A program made the position numbers and the translations under genes. A DNA stretch of 64,000 nucleotides from the NCBI GenBank assembly GCA_943330705.2, contig CALQIT020000003.1:42506-106505 (forward strand), read 5' to 3'. How positions within the stretch are numbered: the first letter of the stretch is position 1; every line of letters begins with the position of its first letter. This document shows positions 18,728 through 27,965 of this stretch, piece by piece. The stretch is from Streptomyces griseus (GTDB taxonomy: Bacteria; Bdellovibrionota; Bdellovibrionia; Bdellovibrionales; Bdellovibrionaceae). Below the pieces are notes generated by a model. It had not been told where the DNA came from. It made no database searches and was given only the letters and a program-made list of their open reading frames with translations.

Positions 18728-19540
18728 CTACTTTAGGTTATGCTGCTTTAAATCGCCGTGAAACTTGAAATTATTATTTCTTCCCAAAGCGATCAATTCA
18801 TCGATTCTGTTTTCAGGAATAGGGTGAGTCGATACGTACTGTAGAACTTTAAGATTCGTCAGGCCTTCTGCTTGTGCTGCCTTTTTAAAGAACGTATCAA
18901 ATTCCTGGATATGTCCATACTTTGAGTTCAAACAACTTAAGGCAAAACGATCGGCCTCGCTTTCTTGCTCACGACTGTAGGTAAGTTCACCCAGTTCTAT
19001 GCCTAAATTCAAAGCTCCGTTGTCAGAGCCCAGTCCTAGCAAAGCCGAAATTAAACCAAGAACCAGTGATCGACTGAGTCTGGTTAACGCGTGTCTATGA
19101 AAGTAGTGACCCAATTCGTGGCACACAACGAAACTGAGTTCGTTTTCACTTTTGGATTGATTAACCAGAGTTGTGGTCACTTGCAAGATACCACCAGGTG
19201 CCATAAAAGCATTGGCGTATGCTTCTTCGATAACTAAGCCATGTGGTGCCGGCGAGTCTTGATTTTTGAAAGGCAGCCACAAGGCGTCTACTAATGATTG
19301 CATCGGAGCATTTTTGTTGCCGTCCTTAAGCTCATTTTTTTTAAGGATATAGGTGCCCATTTGGACTTCTTGCTTCAGTGAAATGAAGCTAAATGCCCAA
19401 CGTGTTCCCCAATCTAACAAAAAATAGACGATCAGAACCATTGGAATGAGCTGGGCAATTAATTTTAGAAAATCAACCAAAGGGTTTTCTGGTGTTGAAT
19501 TGATACCTTCGGGAATAATTTTTGGGTTAAACTTTGTCAC
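18728..19540 (-). CDS. M48 family zinc metalloprotease, membrane-anchored
   Basis: 270 residues. One hydrophobic segment at about 25-42 probably anchors it in the inner membrane. The catalytic motif is VVCHELGHYFHRH with HELGH at 141-145, and the third zinc ligand lies in SREQESEAD (189-197). Similar to HtpX/BepA-type peptidases that monitor membrane or outer-membrane proteins, but without TPRs. Its start overlaps the stop of the YbjQ-like gene, so it belongs to a three-gene unit with two YbjQ-family proteins. Confidence 0.9.
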   Translation of the reverse strand: MTKFNPKIIPEGINSTPENPLVDFLKLIAQLIPMVLIVYFLLDWGTRWAFSFISLKQEVQMGTYILKKNELKDGNKNAPMQSLVDALWLPFKNQDSPAPHGLVIEEAYANAFMAPGGILQVTTTLVNQSKSENELSFVVCHELGHYFHRHALTRLSRSLVLGLISALLGLGSDNGALNLGIELGELTYSREQESEADRFALSCLNSKYGHIQEFDTFFKKAAQAEGLTNLKVLQYVSTHPIPENRIDELIALGRNNNFKFHGDLKQHNLK

Positions 19541-19992
19541 GGTCTTTTCTTAACAGCCGTTCCATAAGCAAAGATTTCGACACTGGGTAGGCCAGAATTT
19601 CCCCCTCTGGACATGCCCATCGACGAACTTTCAAGGCGCAAATTGAGTATTTTCTCTGCACCCCATTTTGCAGCTTTGCTTTGTAATCTTAAAGTGGCCT
19701 CGCGACGACCGCGATCCAATAGGGATTCATAATTCTTTAGTCGCCCACCGAATAGGCTTCGCACTCCACTCACGGTTGTTTTAAAGTAATCTGAACCCAC
19801 CACAATGCCGGCTGAAAGCAAAGTCCCTTCATAGGTTTCGTCATATTGGTCTTTCCAATCCCCGGCAATAACGGGTAAATGCAAATATTCTTTTTCCCTT
19901 TCAAGAATGCTTTTGTAGTGTACTTTTTCAAAATAGCGACCTGAAAAATAGGCAATCGCAAAGAGAGAAAGAAATATAATCAATTGGATCAT
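19537..19992 (-). CDS. Membrane-anchored YbjQ-like (DUF74) protein
   Basis: 151 residues. A hydrophobic N-terminus (about 1-18) is followed by a YbjQ-type domain: ILLSAGIVVGSDYFKTTVSG is replaced by the family pattern of strand, GSxxF, then GGRLKNYESLLDRGRREA and a final IFAYGTAVK. Compared with canonical YbjQ the loop after the last helix has an extra SMGMSRGGNSG insertion. YbjQ-family proteins form pentamers and are annotated as heavy-metal-binding on weak evidence. It lies between the next YbjQ gene and the M48 protease with four-base overlap. Confidence 0.8.
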   Translation of the reverse strand: MIQLIIFLSLFAIAYFSGRYFEKVHYKSILEREKEYLHLPVIAGDWKDQYDETYEGTLLSAGIVVGSDYFKTTVSGVRSLFGGRLKNYESLLDRGRREATLRLQSKAAKWGAEKILNLRLESSSMGMSRGGNSGLPSVEIFAYGTAVKKRP

Positions 19993-19995
19993 ATT

Positions 19996-20313
19996 CTATA
20001 GCTCCAAACGAACAGCTGTGCCGTAGACCAAAATTTCGGCAGCACCAGCCGTGATACTCGTCGTTGCAAAACGAACATTTACGATGGCATTGGCGCCGAC
20101 GGCTTTAGCCTGTTCTTCCATTCTTTCCAGCGCCTCTTGGCGACTCTCTTTCAGAAGTTCAGTATAGCCCTTTAATTCACCACCAAAGATGTTTTTTAGT
20201 CCTGCAGCGAAATCGCGGCCGGCGTGTTTGGCACGAACCGTACTTCCGCTGACTAAGCCAAAATGTTCAACGATCTTTTTGCCAGGAACGGATTCAATAT
20301 TAGTTAAAATCAT
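19996..20313 (-). CDS. YbjQ family (DUF74) protein
   Basis: 105 residues, exactly the family size. Motifs: TVRAKHAGRDFAAGLKNIFG (about 26-45), GGELKGYTELLKESRQEA and ANAIVNVRF, ending in EILVYGTAVRLEL. A soluble protein, likely oligomeric; the metal-binding label of the family is not proved. First of three genes with the anchored YbjQ-like protein and the M48 protease. Confidence 0.92.
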   Translation of the reverse strand: MILTNIESVPGKKIVEHFGLVSGSTVRAKHAGRDFAAGLKNIFGGELKGYTELLKESRQEALERMEEQAKAVGANAIVNVRFATTSITAGAAEILVYGTAVRLEL

Positions 20314-20570
20314 ACGCGTCCTCAGTTGTTAGTATCATATTTATTAAGAGTATGAACGGTCTTGCATAACCCATCTCGGAATTTTAATTCCCAAACGCAA
20401 GCTTTTCAGAGTCCTGTTTTTACGCCAAAGTTCTAAAATTTTTGAGTGTACAGAAGATTGACAGGACGTGGCCTATCTTTGGCACCAGCAAAAACATGGA
20501 TTCCTTCCTAGCGGTTTATTGCGTTTAGGGCAATCGAAGGTAGGCATTTTAGTTGCTAATATAAGCTTGT

Positions 20571-23500
20571 ATGAAAACTTCTCGAATTGCAGTTGCTGCC
20601 ATATTATTTGCCAACTTAACCTATATCCCAGGGCTTGCCCGCGCCCAGGTCCCTACGTTGGGAACCGCAGCCGCCAATGTCATCGAGAAGTGTTTCAGCG
20701 TCAATGTGCCATCCCTGATGTCTAATATTTCCAAATGGCAATTTGATCCGGTAAAACTTGAGAAAAATGCAAATGCTGTAGTGGTTTCGGCAATTGATAA
20801 AAGTGGAAAGCTTTTCTATCGCTTCATTACACCGCTTTCAGATACTGCCTTCTTGGCAAAAATGAAAATTGGCGATTTAGCAATGGCAATTAAATCTGCT
20901 GATGCTCCCGCAGCAGTGGGCAAGCTGCTAAAAAATGATTTCGCGCAAACTGTTAAAGAAACCAAAGCACTAATTGTTGGGACTGGACCAAAATCAGCTA
21001 TTAATATTGGCGGTGGTGAAACTACCCTAAAGCAAGTCGCTGGAAACCCCGGCCTATTGGGCCACGCAAAGGTGGTTTCAAAGGTGATGCTGCATAAGCT
21101 GACTGAGTTCCCTAGCGAAGCAACCTATTTCTTTATTGCATTGGGTGCCCTGCAAATGAAGGATCTTATGCTGCGCTCACAGCGTGAGGCGTGGGCAACT
21201 AATCCATTGGGTCTTGCTCAATTTCTTGAAAGCCAGAAAGATCCAATTGGGCAAATTGGCTTTTTGGCATTCATGGAAGCGAATGGCATATCTGCGCACT
21301 ATTTGCAGCAAGTACTAACGACTCCAAACCTTCAAAGATTTATTCCCTATCTGGGTATGTCCATAGGCTCGACGGCATCTAATATTACTCATGAAGTTGG
21401 ACATTCAATGAAAGAGTGTTTGGCTAACGATAAGGATCCTGCTGAAAAGATGAATTGCTATGAAGAGGCGTGGAAAGTCTTTAAAAGCTTTGCAACTCCG
21501 GAAAAAATAGCGACGATGATGCCGACCATGCTTTCAATGACCTCATCTACAATATTAGCCGGTCTTCTTGAAGGCTGTGCTCTTGGTGGAGCTGGCTCAG
21601 TAGTCAGTTTTCTTGCATCTAGTGCTTCCGCCCGAATGGCAATTAAAGCCGGTGGCATGATTGGATCCAGGGTCGCCCGAAATGCTGTATTTGTATCACT
21701 CCGTCTTGCTAGCCTAACTCTTGGGACAATTGCGGCGTCGGCCAATCCTGCATCTGGAATTGCGTTTTCAATCTATAAGGTTATTCAAATTGCTACTTTT
21801 GTCGTCTTGGATCAAAAACTGAATGAATTGATTACCCCTGCATGGACCAACTTTTGGGATGGCAGAAAATTCGATTTGGTCGACAAAGAACTGCTCAAGA
21901 CAATTTCGCAGAATATAGGCAATGATTGGCAAACGAAAGCATTGCCCAGTTGCTTTATCCCGTCGAAACCACCAATTAAACTTTCTGACGAGTCAACTAG
22001 TGAGTTTTCGGAAAAAATTCAAAATTATGAAGATTGGGCAAAGTACGACACAGAAATCTGCGAAAATGAACTTAATAGAATTCTTGAAAAAATGCACAGC
22101 TCTATGCCGGCTTGGCGGCAATTTAATTTGCAAAAGTCATTGGGCGCCCATGCACAATGGTCGGATAAACTAAACAAATTATCAGGAATGTATCAGGCCA
22201 CAAAAGACTTCTATCAAGATATGACTTCGCGATTGGTCGATAAGGTAATTTATGAAAAAGAAGAAGTTGAACAGCTTAAGTTGGGTCGGCGCTTTACGCC
22301 GCAAGAAGAAAAAGCGCGTGATGATCAACATCAGCTATCTTCTAATCTGCATCGAATTCTTGGGATGTGGTTTCCGCTAAATGGAATCATGCCTAAAGAC
22401 TTGAACAGCGAAAAAAAGAATGTTTTTCTTGCGCAACCTGAAGCAGTCCATTTTATGCAATTGGAAACATTGCTAGCAGTTCTAAAATCCGAACTGTTTT
22501 CAACTGACTATACAAGTAAGAATACTTTCCTATATCCCCGCGAGCGAGAAGCAATAGTGCGAATGCATTCTGAATTCACTAAAGGCTTGCAGGCGATGCT
22601 TATTATTGACTCTATTCGATCTGTACCGAAGGCTGAATTTGCGACGGTTCCACCGCTGGCGGAAAAGCTAAAATTGCTGCCCATATTTAAGAATGCAAAA
22701 TCAATCGTGCACATCAATACACTAAGGACTGAGACCGCCCTTCATTCAAAAGCATTTATCGATGCGATAATGGCACTGCGAAATACGGCTGCGTTACCAA
22801 TTGCAAGCGCGATTCAAATATTGAATCAAGAAGATCCGAAATACCCTGGGGTAAGTGAATTGCCAAGCGCAATATTTCGCGAATTCGTTCGAGGCATGAA
22901 GACGGCATTAGGCAATCCAGTTCCGTTGTTAAACCGTGGATCGGCATATTTAGACTACTACTCGAAATATTCGGCGAACAGCAGGCCGGATTATCAAGAT
23001 TTCTATATTTCATCTTTCACTGGTGGATATAAGTACCTGAGTGGTCATAAAAACCTGGTCAAAAGCGATGCGTTTCTGTGGACCCCGACCTATTCAGATC
23101 ACCTTGCGCTGGCAATGCTATTTGGGCCCAATCCGGACCAAAACGAAGAACTGACTCCTTCAACTCGAGGACTAAGATTTTGGAAAAAGGGCCTTCGATC
23201 TAGCTTTCTAGCACCACAAATTATTCCTTCCAGAAAAATAGAGATAAAAACAGCAAGCCGAGCCGGGCAGACCCCAGCTAAGGAAATTGCCACTCAGTAC
23301 GATCAAGAAACTTTAATGGCGATCCATCCAGGTAACCGAATTACCAGTGCTCCGGTTGATCTTTATGAGGGAAACCAAGTTACGAAAAACTACAGCAGCG
23401 TGTTTGAATACATCATGGCTTCCATTCGCGATCGTTTTATTACAGTCGTGAAAGACCCAGCATCGGGATTAGAAAAGGTCCGTGAGAGCATGACAAAGTG

Positions 23501-24971
23501 GTGGCAGATTTCTGTAGAACCCGCTTATGTAAACATTTGGTCTGAATACGAAGAAGCATACCAAGATATCGTTGCAGGAATGATCCAAAAGATACAACAC
23601 AACATCGAGAAGCCAGCCTATGTATCCCAACTTCAGGATGGCACCGTAGTTGAACATATTCGTGAAAAAGACAGTGGCTGGAATCCAGGGCCGGTGGCGA
23701 ATAACGTTATGGAATCAATAAAACAAGAGCGAAATCTTTACTTAATGGTGGCCGGCGAACTTCTTAAAAGTTTGCATTTAAAGCAAGGTAAAGCGGCACC
23801 ACAGTCTTTGCCATTGGACATGGACAAAACCAGGGCCGGGACAAATTCAGTGATAAAAATTTCATATTTGGAAAAATCAAGAACGCAGCCTTTTGGAAAG
23901 GGTTCGAATTTATCGATTTTGACTTTGTTGCGTCATAATAGCTCATTGGATTTTAGAAATTTAGTTTACCCAGCACATTTTGACAAGCCCCCAAGATATC
24001 CCCATAACTTGCAAATTCAAACCGATATTGAAAAATCGTTTGCTGGTATTGAAAAATTGATTATGTCGATTAAGATTAAAGAATTTTCCGGAAAAATGGG
24101 TATTCTTCAAGCGCCAGTAATTGATTTGAAACCAAATGCTGCAAATCTGCAAAAAGCTAAGAAAGCCCTTGAGCTCCTACATATCTTTGCAAAAGAAAAT
24201 GTAGCAAACCCGCTTGAGAAGGTAGCACTTGAACTTAGTCTTGCTGGCTTCAAAAGCGTATTACAACAGCTTGCAGCCCCTCATTTGTCACCAGACAAGA
24301 CAGCCTCTATAATAGACGAAGCGCGAAAAAGTCTTTTTGCTTTGAATGATTTTGCCGAAAAAAATAGCGGCGGAGAAAATAGGTATAAGACTGAAATTAT
24401 GGCTAATTTTGAAAGAAGCCGTGCTGTTCTTGCAACCTTAGTGGACGAGCTTCCGTATGCTGATCTAAAGCCAAGTCATGTGAGCGCGCAAATCTTGAAT
24501 GCGCAAAAATCATTAAACGAACTAAAGACTATTTTTGGTTCGTATAAATCATCGCTTTACCAAAAAGCGATTTTTGAAGAATGCATGACTGGATTGGGAA
24601 AATTAGTTGATGAACTAGCTAACTATGTAAATATCGCAAACGCCGTCAGCTACCGCTATGTCTATGATGACGGCACGGCCCGTCCTGTTAAGCCGACAAC
24701 AGCCGCCACGGCGCCGCGAACACTTTTAAACAACATGACCGGTCACCCGGCAACTTCCAAAGGGTCGCCAAGCCGATATCACAATGAAGACACAAGCACC
24801 TATTTTAAAAGTCTAAAGCCCGAGCCAGTAGCTACTAATCCTGAAGGTACTGAAGAGAGCCAGCCGCAGGCTATTCTGAAGGCGCAATGTGGCACGCAAT
24901 TTGATAATAAGGAATGTGTGAAGCTTATTGAGGTGCCTAGCGCTCGGAGGAGCGAGGGAAGTGACCAATAG
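20571..24971 (+). CDS. Very large secreted protein of unknown function (1466 residues)
   Basis: Begins with a signal peptide (hydrophobic 6-20, probable cut after ARA near residue 25). Most of the chain is predicted helical, with few cysteines. A strongly hydrophobic, Gly/Ala/Ser-rich block at about 315-425 could be one or more membrane-crossing or membrane-inserting hairpins. A long charged, helical middle follows, and a low-complexity, Pro/Thr-rich tail starts near 1385. No enzyme motif was recognised. It is probably expressed with the smaller secreted gene at 25041. Large exported proteins without known homologues are common in predatory bacteria, so a role in envelope or prey contact is conceivable but unsupported. 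Confidence 0.85.
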   Translation: MKTSRIAVAAILFANLTYIPGLARAQVPTLGTAAANVIEKCFSVNVPSLMSNISKWQFDPVKLEKNANAVVVSAIDKSGKLFYRFITPLSDTAFLAKMKIGDLAMAIKSADAPAAVGKLLKNDFAQTVKETKALIVGTGPKSAINIGGGETTLKQVAGNPGLLGHAKVVSKVMLHKLTEFPSEATYFFIALGALQMKDLMLRSQREAWATNPLGLAQFLESQKDPIGQIGFLAFMEANGISAHYLQQVLTTPNLQRFIPYLGMSIGSTASNITHEVGHSMKECLANDKDPAEKMNCYEEAWKVFKSFATPEKIATMMPTMLSMTSSTILAGLLEGCALGGAGSVVSFLASSASARMAIKAGGMIGSRVARNAVFVSLRLASLTLGTIAASANPASGIAFSIYKVIQIATFVVLDQKLNELITPAWTNFWDGRKFDLVDKELLKTISQNIGNDWQTKALPSCFIPSKPPIKLSDESTSEFSEKIQNYEDWAKYDTEICENELNRILEKMHSSMPAWRQFNLQKSLGAHAQWSDKLNKLSGMYQATKDFYQDMTSRLVDKVIYEKEEVEQLKLGRRFTPQEEKARDDQHQLSSNLHRILGMWFPLNGIMPKDLNSEKKNVFLAQPEAVHFMQLETLLAVLKSELFSTDYTSKNTFLYPREREAIVRMHSEFTKGLQAMLIIDSIRSVPKAEFATVPPLAEKLKLLPIFKNAKSIVHINTLRTETALHSKAFIDAIMALRNTAALPIASAIQILNQEDPKYPGVSELPSAIFREFVRGMKTALGNPVPLLNRGSAYLDYYSKYSANSRPDYQDFYISSFTGGYKYLSGHKNLVKSDAFLWTPTYSDHLALAMLFGPNPDQNEELTPSTRGLRFWKKGLRSSFLAPQIIPSRKIEIKTASRAGQTPAKEIATQYDQETLMAIHPGNRITSAPVDLYEGNQVTKNYSSVFEYIMASIRDRFITVVKDPASGLEKVRESMTKWWQISVEPAYVNIWSEYEEAYQDIVAGMIQKIQHNIEKPAYVSQLQDGTVVEHIREKDSGWNPGPVANNVMESIKQERNLYLMVAGELLKSLHLKQGKAAPQSLPLDMDKTRAGTNSVIKISYLEKSRTQPFGKGSNLSILTLLRHNSSLDFRNLVYPAHFDKPPRYPHNLQIQTDIEKSFAGIEKLIMSIKIKEFSGKMGILQAPVIDLKPNAANLQKAKKALELLHIFAKENVANPLEKVALELSLAGFKSVLQQLAAPHLSPDKTASIIDEARKSLFALNDFAEKNSGGENRYKTEIMANFERSRAVLATLVDELPYADLKPSHVSAQILNAQKSLNELKTIFGSYKSSLYQKAIFEECMTGLGKLVDELANYVNIANAVSYRYVYDDGTARPVKPTTAATAPRTLLNNMTGHPATSKGSPSRYHNEDTSTYFKSLKPEPVATNPEGTEESQPQAILKAQCGTQFDNKECVKLIEVPSARRSEGSDQ

Positions 24972-24992
24972 GTAGACACACGTAAACAATTT

Positions 24993-25020
24993 TTGACTTA
25001 AATTTTAAGTTTTATTTTAA
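24993..25020 (+). promoter_or_regulatory. AT-rich promoter-like stretch with inverted repeat before the 25041 gene
   Basis: TTGACT at 24993-24998 is followed after 16 bases by TTTTAA. A perfect 7-1-7 inverted repeat (ACTTAAA, T, TTTAAGT) occupies the spacer at 24996-25010. The -35 match is good and the -10 poor. Confidence 0.33.
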
Positions 25021-25040
25021 ACCATTACGAAGGGAATTTT

Positions 25041-25751
25041 ATGCAAGTAAACATGATTAAAACAGTTCTTTTGACGATCGCTACATTGGCTGCAATCAAT
25101 GCTACAGCGGCGCCGGGATCTTTCAATACAGTAGTAAAGGATGTTAAGCATAGGATTGAAGGCCAGATAGCAACAGCCCACAAATCAGGCACTCCTGAAG
25201 GCTATACTAAACTCGCTGAGTCCCTTGGAAAAGCAGTTCCGGAATTGAAAGATATATCTAATTCGACACTTAAGGCTGTACTGGGAAGAAATATTGAGGT
25301 CGAAGGGGTATCAAGCCTTGATGGAAAATCTGTTGTGTCACTGAAGGATTTGTTTATCGAACTAGCTGCCGTAAGATCCGGCGACATTAAAACAGCAACT
25401 GATAAACCACCAAACTTGTCGGCTTTAGAATCTGACGCCGCTTTAGCTTTGCGAATTGTAGTTGAATTAGGATCTCGATCGGAAGCCAGCGGAAAGCTTG
25501 CTAAAGGAGAACAAGCGTTAGCAAAACTAGCTCATACTGTAGCTTCGGAAATTGGCTCTGCAAAACAGGAATCTCAGTTCAACAACAAGGCCCGAGAAAT
25601 TATGGAAGGAACCTTAGCGGCTCTTAGAGACACTCGAAACGGTCCAGCGCCATCTGTTGAGCAGGCGTTAATGACGGCTTTAACAAATTTGAAATATACC
25701 CGTGCACAAATCGAAGAGCTATTGGAAAAGTTGGCAAAGTGCAAAGCTTAA
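25041..25751 (+). CDS. Secreted helical protein of unknown function
   Basis: 236 residues. A signal peptide is clear (hydrophobic 8-20, cut after ATA-A near 23). The rest is alternating helical, rich in Ala, Leu, Lys and Glu, with no Cys apart from one near the end (AKCKA) and no recognised domain. GAAGGGA precedes the ATG by about seven bases. It follows the 1466-residue secreted protein by 69 bases, and a hairpin closes its transcript just downstream, so the two could be a functional pair. No function is inferred. Confidence 0.82.
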   Translation: MQVNMIKTVLLTIATLAAINATAAPGSFNTVVKDVKHRIEGQIATAHKSGTPEGYTKLAESLGKAVPELKDISNSTLKAVLGRNIEVEGVSSLDGKSVVSLKDLFIELAAVRSGDIKTATDKPPNLSALESDAALALRIVVELGSRSEASGKLAKGEQALAKLAHTVASEIGSAKQESQFNNKAREIMEGTLAALRDTRNGPAPSVEQALMTALTNLKYTRAQIEELLEKLAKCKA

Positions 25752-25762
25752 TTCGTCTCAAA

Positions 25763-25786
25763 AGGGAACAGAATTTACTGTTCCCT
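25763..25786 (+). terminator. Hairpin terminator after the secreted helical protein gene
   Basis: A perfect nine-pair stem (AGGGAACAG with CTGTTCCCT) closes a six-base loop twelve bases after the stop codon. The downstream T-run is weak (CGTATTTC), so termination may be partial. Confidence 0.6.
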
Positions 25787-25848
25787 CGTATTTCATACCT
25801 AGACTTTCATCCGTTGACCAAATCTGGTTGAATGCCGATAGACAATTA

Positions 25849-27222
25849 ATGCCTGTAGAAACAAAGTCGTTCAGTTTTACGAAAACGTCAGAAGTATGGA
25901 TGCTAACTGCATCGCTGATTGCATTGAGCATGCTTGGCTTTGCGGGCTATGACCGCTATCGGATTATTCAAAACAAAAGTCTAGAGCAAATTCAACCGAC
26001 GGACTGGGGTATTGTTGTTCTTGGTTCATTGGGTGTTTTGTTGGTTCTATTTGTTTACTTCATTTCGCGGCATCTAGATCGAGAAAAAACAAAAGCCAGC
26101 CTGCTTGATCGAATATTTAATTCTGCCCCGATAATGTACTATTCAATTGAAATGAAAACTTCTCGAATTTCATTTGTAAATAATAGGTTAGAACAACTAT
26201 TCGGCCTTAAACAGAGAAAAATAGGCGACCTATCTTCTGAAAGTCTTGAAAAGATTATTCATCCAGAAGACTTGGAAAATTTTCGTTTATTAAGAGATAT
26301 TTTTACGAAAGACCCACAAAGCTCTTTTGAGGGGACATTTCGTTTTCTTGCTGTAGACGTAACATGGCGATGGATCAATCTCAGGGAAGTTATTTTTGAA
26401 ACAGAAGGTGATACGCCAATTCGCACCATTGGTTTTGCCCAGGATATTTCAAAAGAAGTTGAATTAATGAAGCAAGCGGAAGAGAAACAAATTGTTGCTT
26501 TGCAAAGTCATAAGTTCGAGGCTCTTGGCGAGATGGCCGCTGGACTGGCCCATGAAATTAACAATCCACTGGCGATTATCTTAGGAAAAACACAATATCT
26601 ACAGCAGGCCGTACGAAAGAATAGAATTACCGCAGAAGTTCTTGAAGCAAGCCTAGAAAAAATTGCCTCGACGACTTTAAGAATTGCAAAGATCGTAACA
26701 GGAATGCGCCGAATTTCAAAGGACGTCGAGCTTGAAGAGTTAGTCACTATTCCTGCCCACCAATTGGTTGACGAGTTCTTGATGTTCTGGAAAATGCGCC
26801 TTGAGAATCACCAAATTGAATTGCGGACTCAGTATGGAGATCCAACCTTGCGAGTCGAGTGCAGGCCAGCCCAGATTATTCAAGTTTTATTGAATGTAAT
26901 GATGAATGCATTTCAGGAATGCGAGCGTCAGTCTAAAGATCAGCCAGCGTGGATTGAACTTAAAGTTATTGAGTGCAAAGATTTTGTAGAGGTTTCAATT
27001 ACTGATTCTGGAAAAGGAATTGCTCCTGAGATCAGGGGTAGAATATTCGATCCGTTTTTTACCACAAAGCAAACTGGATCCGGCAGCGGACTTGGTCTTT
27101 CAGTGGCTGCAGGGCTGATGCAAGCAAATTCTGGCTATATTAAATTGGAAGAAGGTATCCAAACTAGTTGCTTCCGAATTGGACTTAAAAAGTCTGTAAC
27201 TGCAAATCGCATAGCCAGTTAG
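25849..27222 (+). CDS. Membrane histidine kinase with PAS domain
   Basis: 457 residues from ATG 25849; upstream in-frame codons overlap the previous gene and terminator and look non-coding. Two membrane helices at about 18-37 and 52-75, a PAS domain (about 90-205; FNSAPIMYYSIEMKTSRISFVN and IHPEDLENFR, with PAC-like DISKEVELM), HisKA with His235 in AAGLAHEINNPLAII, and HATPase_c with DSGKGIAPEI and GSGSGLGLSVAAG. No response regulator is adjacent, so it is an orphan kinase. Of the NtrB-like class with an AHE-I-NNPL H-box, as are the two others in this window. Confidence 0.9.
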   Translation: MPVETKSFSFTKTSEVWMLTASLIALSMLGFAGYDRYRIIQNKSLEQIQPTDWGIVVLGSLGVLLVLFVYFISRHLDREKTKASLLDRIFNSAPIMYYSIEMKTSRISFVNNRLEQLFGLKQRKIGDLSSESLEKIIHPEDLENFRLLRDIFTKDPQSSFEGTFRFLAVDVTWRWINLREVIFETEGDTPIRTIGFAQDISKEVELMKQAEEKQIVALQSHKFEALGEMAAGLAHEINNPLAIILGKTQYLQQAVRKNRITAEVLEASLEKIASTTLRIAKIVTGMRRISKDVELEELVTIPAHQLVDEFLMFWKMRLENHQIELRTQYGDPTLRVECRPAQIIQVLLNVMMNAFQECERQSKDQPAWIELKVIECKDFVEVSITDSGKGIAPEIRGRIFDPFFTTKQTGSGSGLGLSVAAGLMQANSGYIKLEEGIQTSCFRIGLKKSVTANRIAS

Positions 27223-27233
27223 AAGAATTCGAA

Positions 27234-27962
27234 CTAGTCGGTGTTGACAATCAGCAATTCAATTCGGCGATTTAATGATTTATTGGTCTCGCTGCTATTC
27301 GCAACAACGGGTCGCTGATCGGCATAGGAAATTGCCGACAACTGCCTACCATCCATTTTATGGATTTTAATCAAGTAGCGAACAACGGTTGTTGCCCGAA
27401 GACTAGCAAGTTCCCAGTTACTTTCAAACATTCCACCCATCACTTGATCACTATCGGTGTGACCCTCGATGATTACCGGCCGATTGGACTTCTTTAATAT
27501 TTCAGCAACTTTATCTAAGGATTTTAATGCTGGAAGCCTTAGTTTTGTCGATCCCGACGGGAAAAATGTTGACGCTGCTAATGATACGCGAACGCCAACT
27601 GAGTCGTGGCGAACAGAGTTAATCGTTTTTTTCTTTTCCTCATCGCTCATTGTTTTATCGATTAGTTTTTCGATAGTTTCTTGAAGGTCCTCATTACCGA
27701 TTCTTTTTTGCTGAAGTAGATCAATGGGATCATTTAGGCTTGGGGGATTGCCCGTATTTGGTGACCCACCTGTTTGTCCACCCCCGCCTGATATTTTAAG
27801 TTCATGGCGAATGGACTCTTCGAATTTCTTCTCTTTTTCTTCGTTTTGGTTGGAGGTTGCATAAAGAACGACAAAAAAGGCAAAGAGCAAAGTGATAAAA
27901 TCGGCATAGGAAACCAGCCAACGTTCATGATTTTCGTGTTCCTCATGCCTTTTTCGGGCCAT
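27234..27962 (-). CDS. motB: Flagellar motor stator protein MotB
   Basis: 242 residues. N-terminal helix at about 17-37 carries the proton-pathway Asp in YADFITLLFAFFVVLYA. A Gly/Asn/Pro-rich linker (about 55-80) leads to an OmpA-like peptidoglycan-binding domain with IIEGHTDSDQVMGG and SNWELASLRATTVVRYL. Anchors the MotA/MotB stator to the cell wall and helps convert ion flow into rotation. Three bases downstream of motA, convergent with the PAS kinase. Confidence 0.95.
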   Translation of the reverse strand: MARKRHEEHENHERWLVSYADFITLLFAFFVVLYATSNQNEEKEKKFEESIRHELKISGGGGQTGGSPNTGNPPSLNDPIDLLQQKRIGNEDLQETIEKLIDKTMSDEEKKKTINSVRHDSVGVRVSLAASTFFPSGSTKLRLPALKSLDKVAEILKKSNRPVIIEGHTDSDQVMGGMFESNWELASLRATTVVRYLIKIHKMDGRQLSAISYADQRPVVANSSETNKSLNRRIELLIVNTD

Positions 27963-27965
27963 TTA

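Noticed and set aside
20458..20463. TTGACA as the -35 box of the 1466-residue protein gene
   Set aside because: No -10 lies at 16-18 bases; the nearest TATCTT is only about ten bases away. A TAATAT near 20559 is too close to the start codon.
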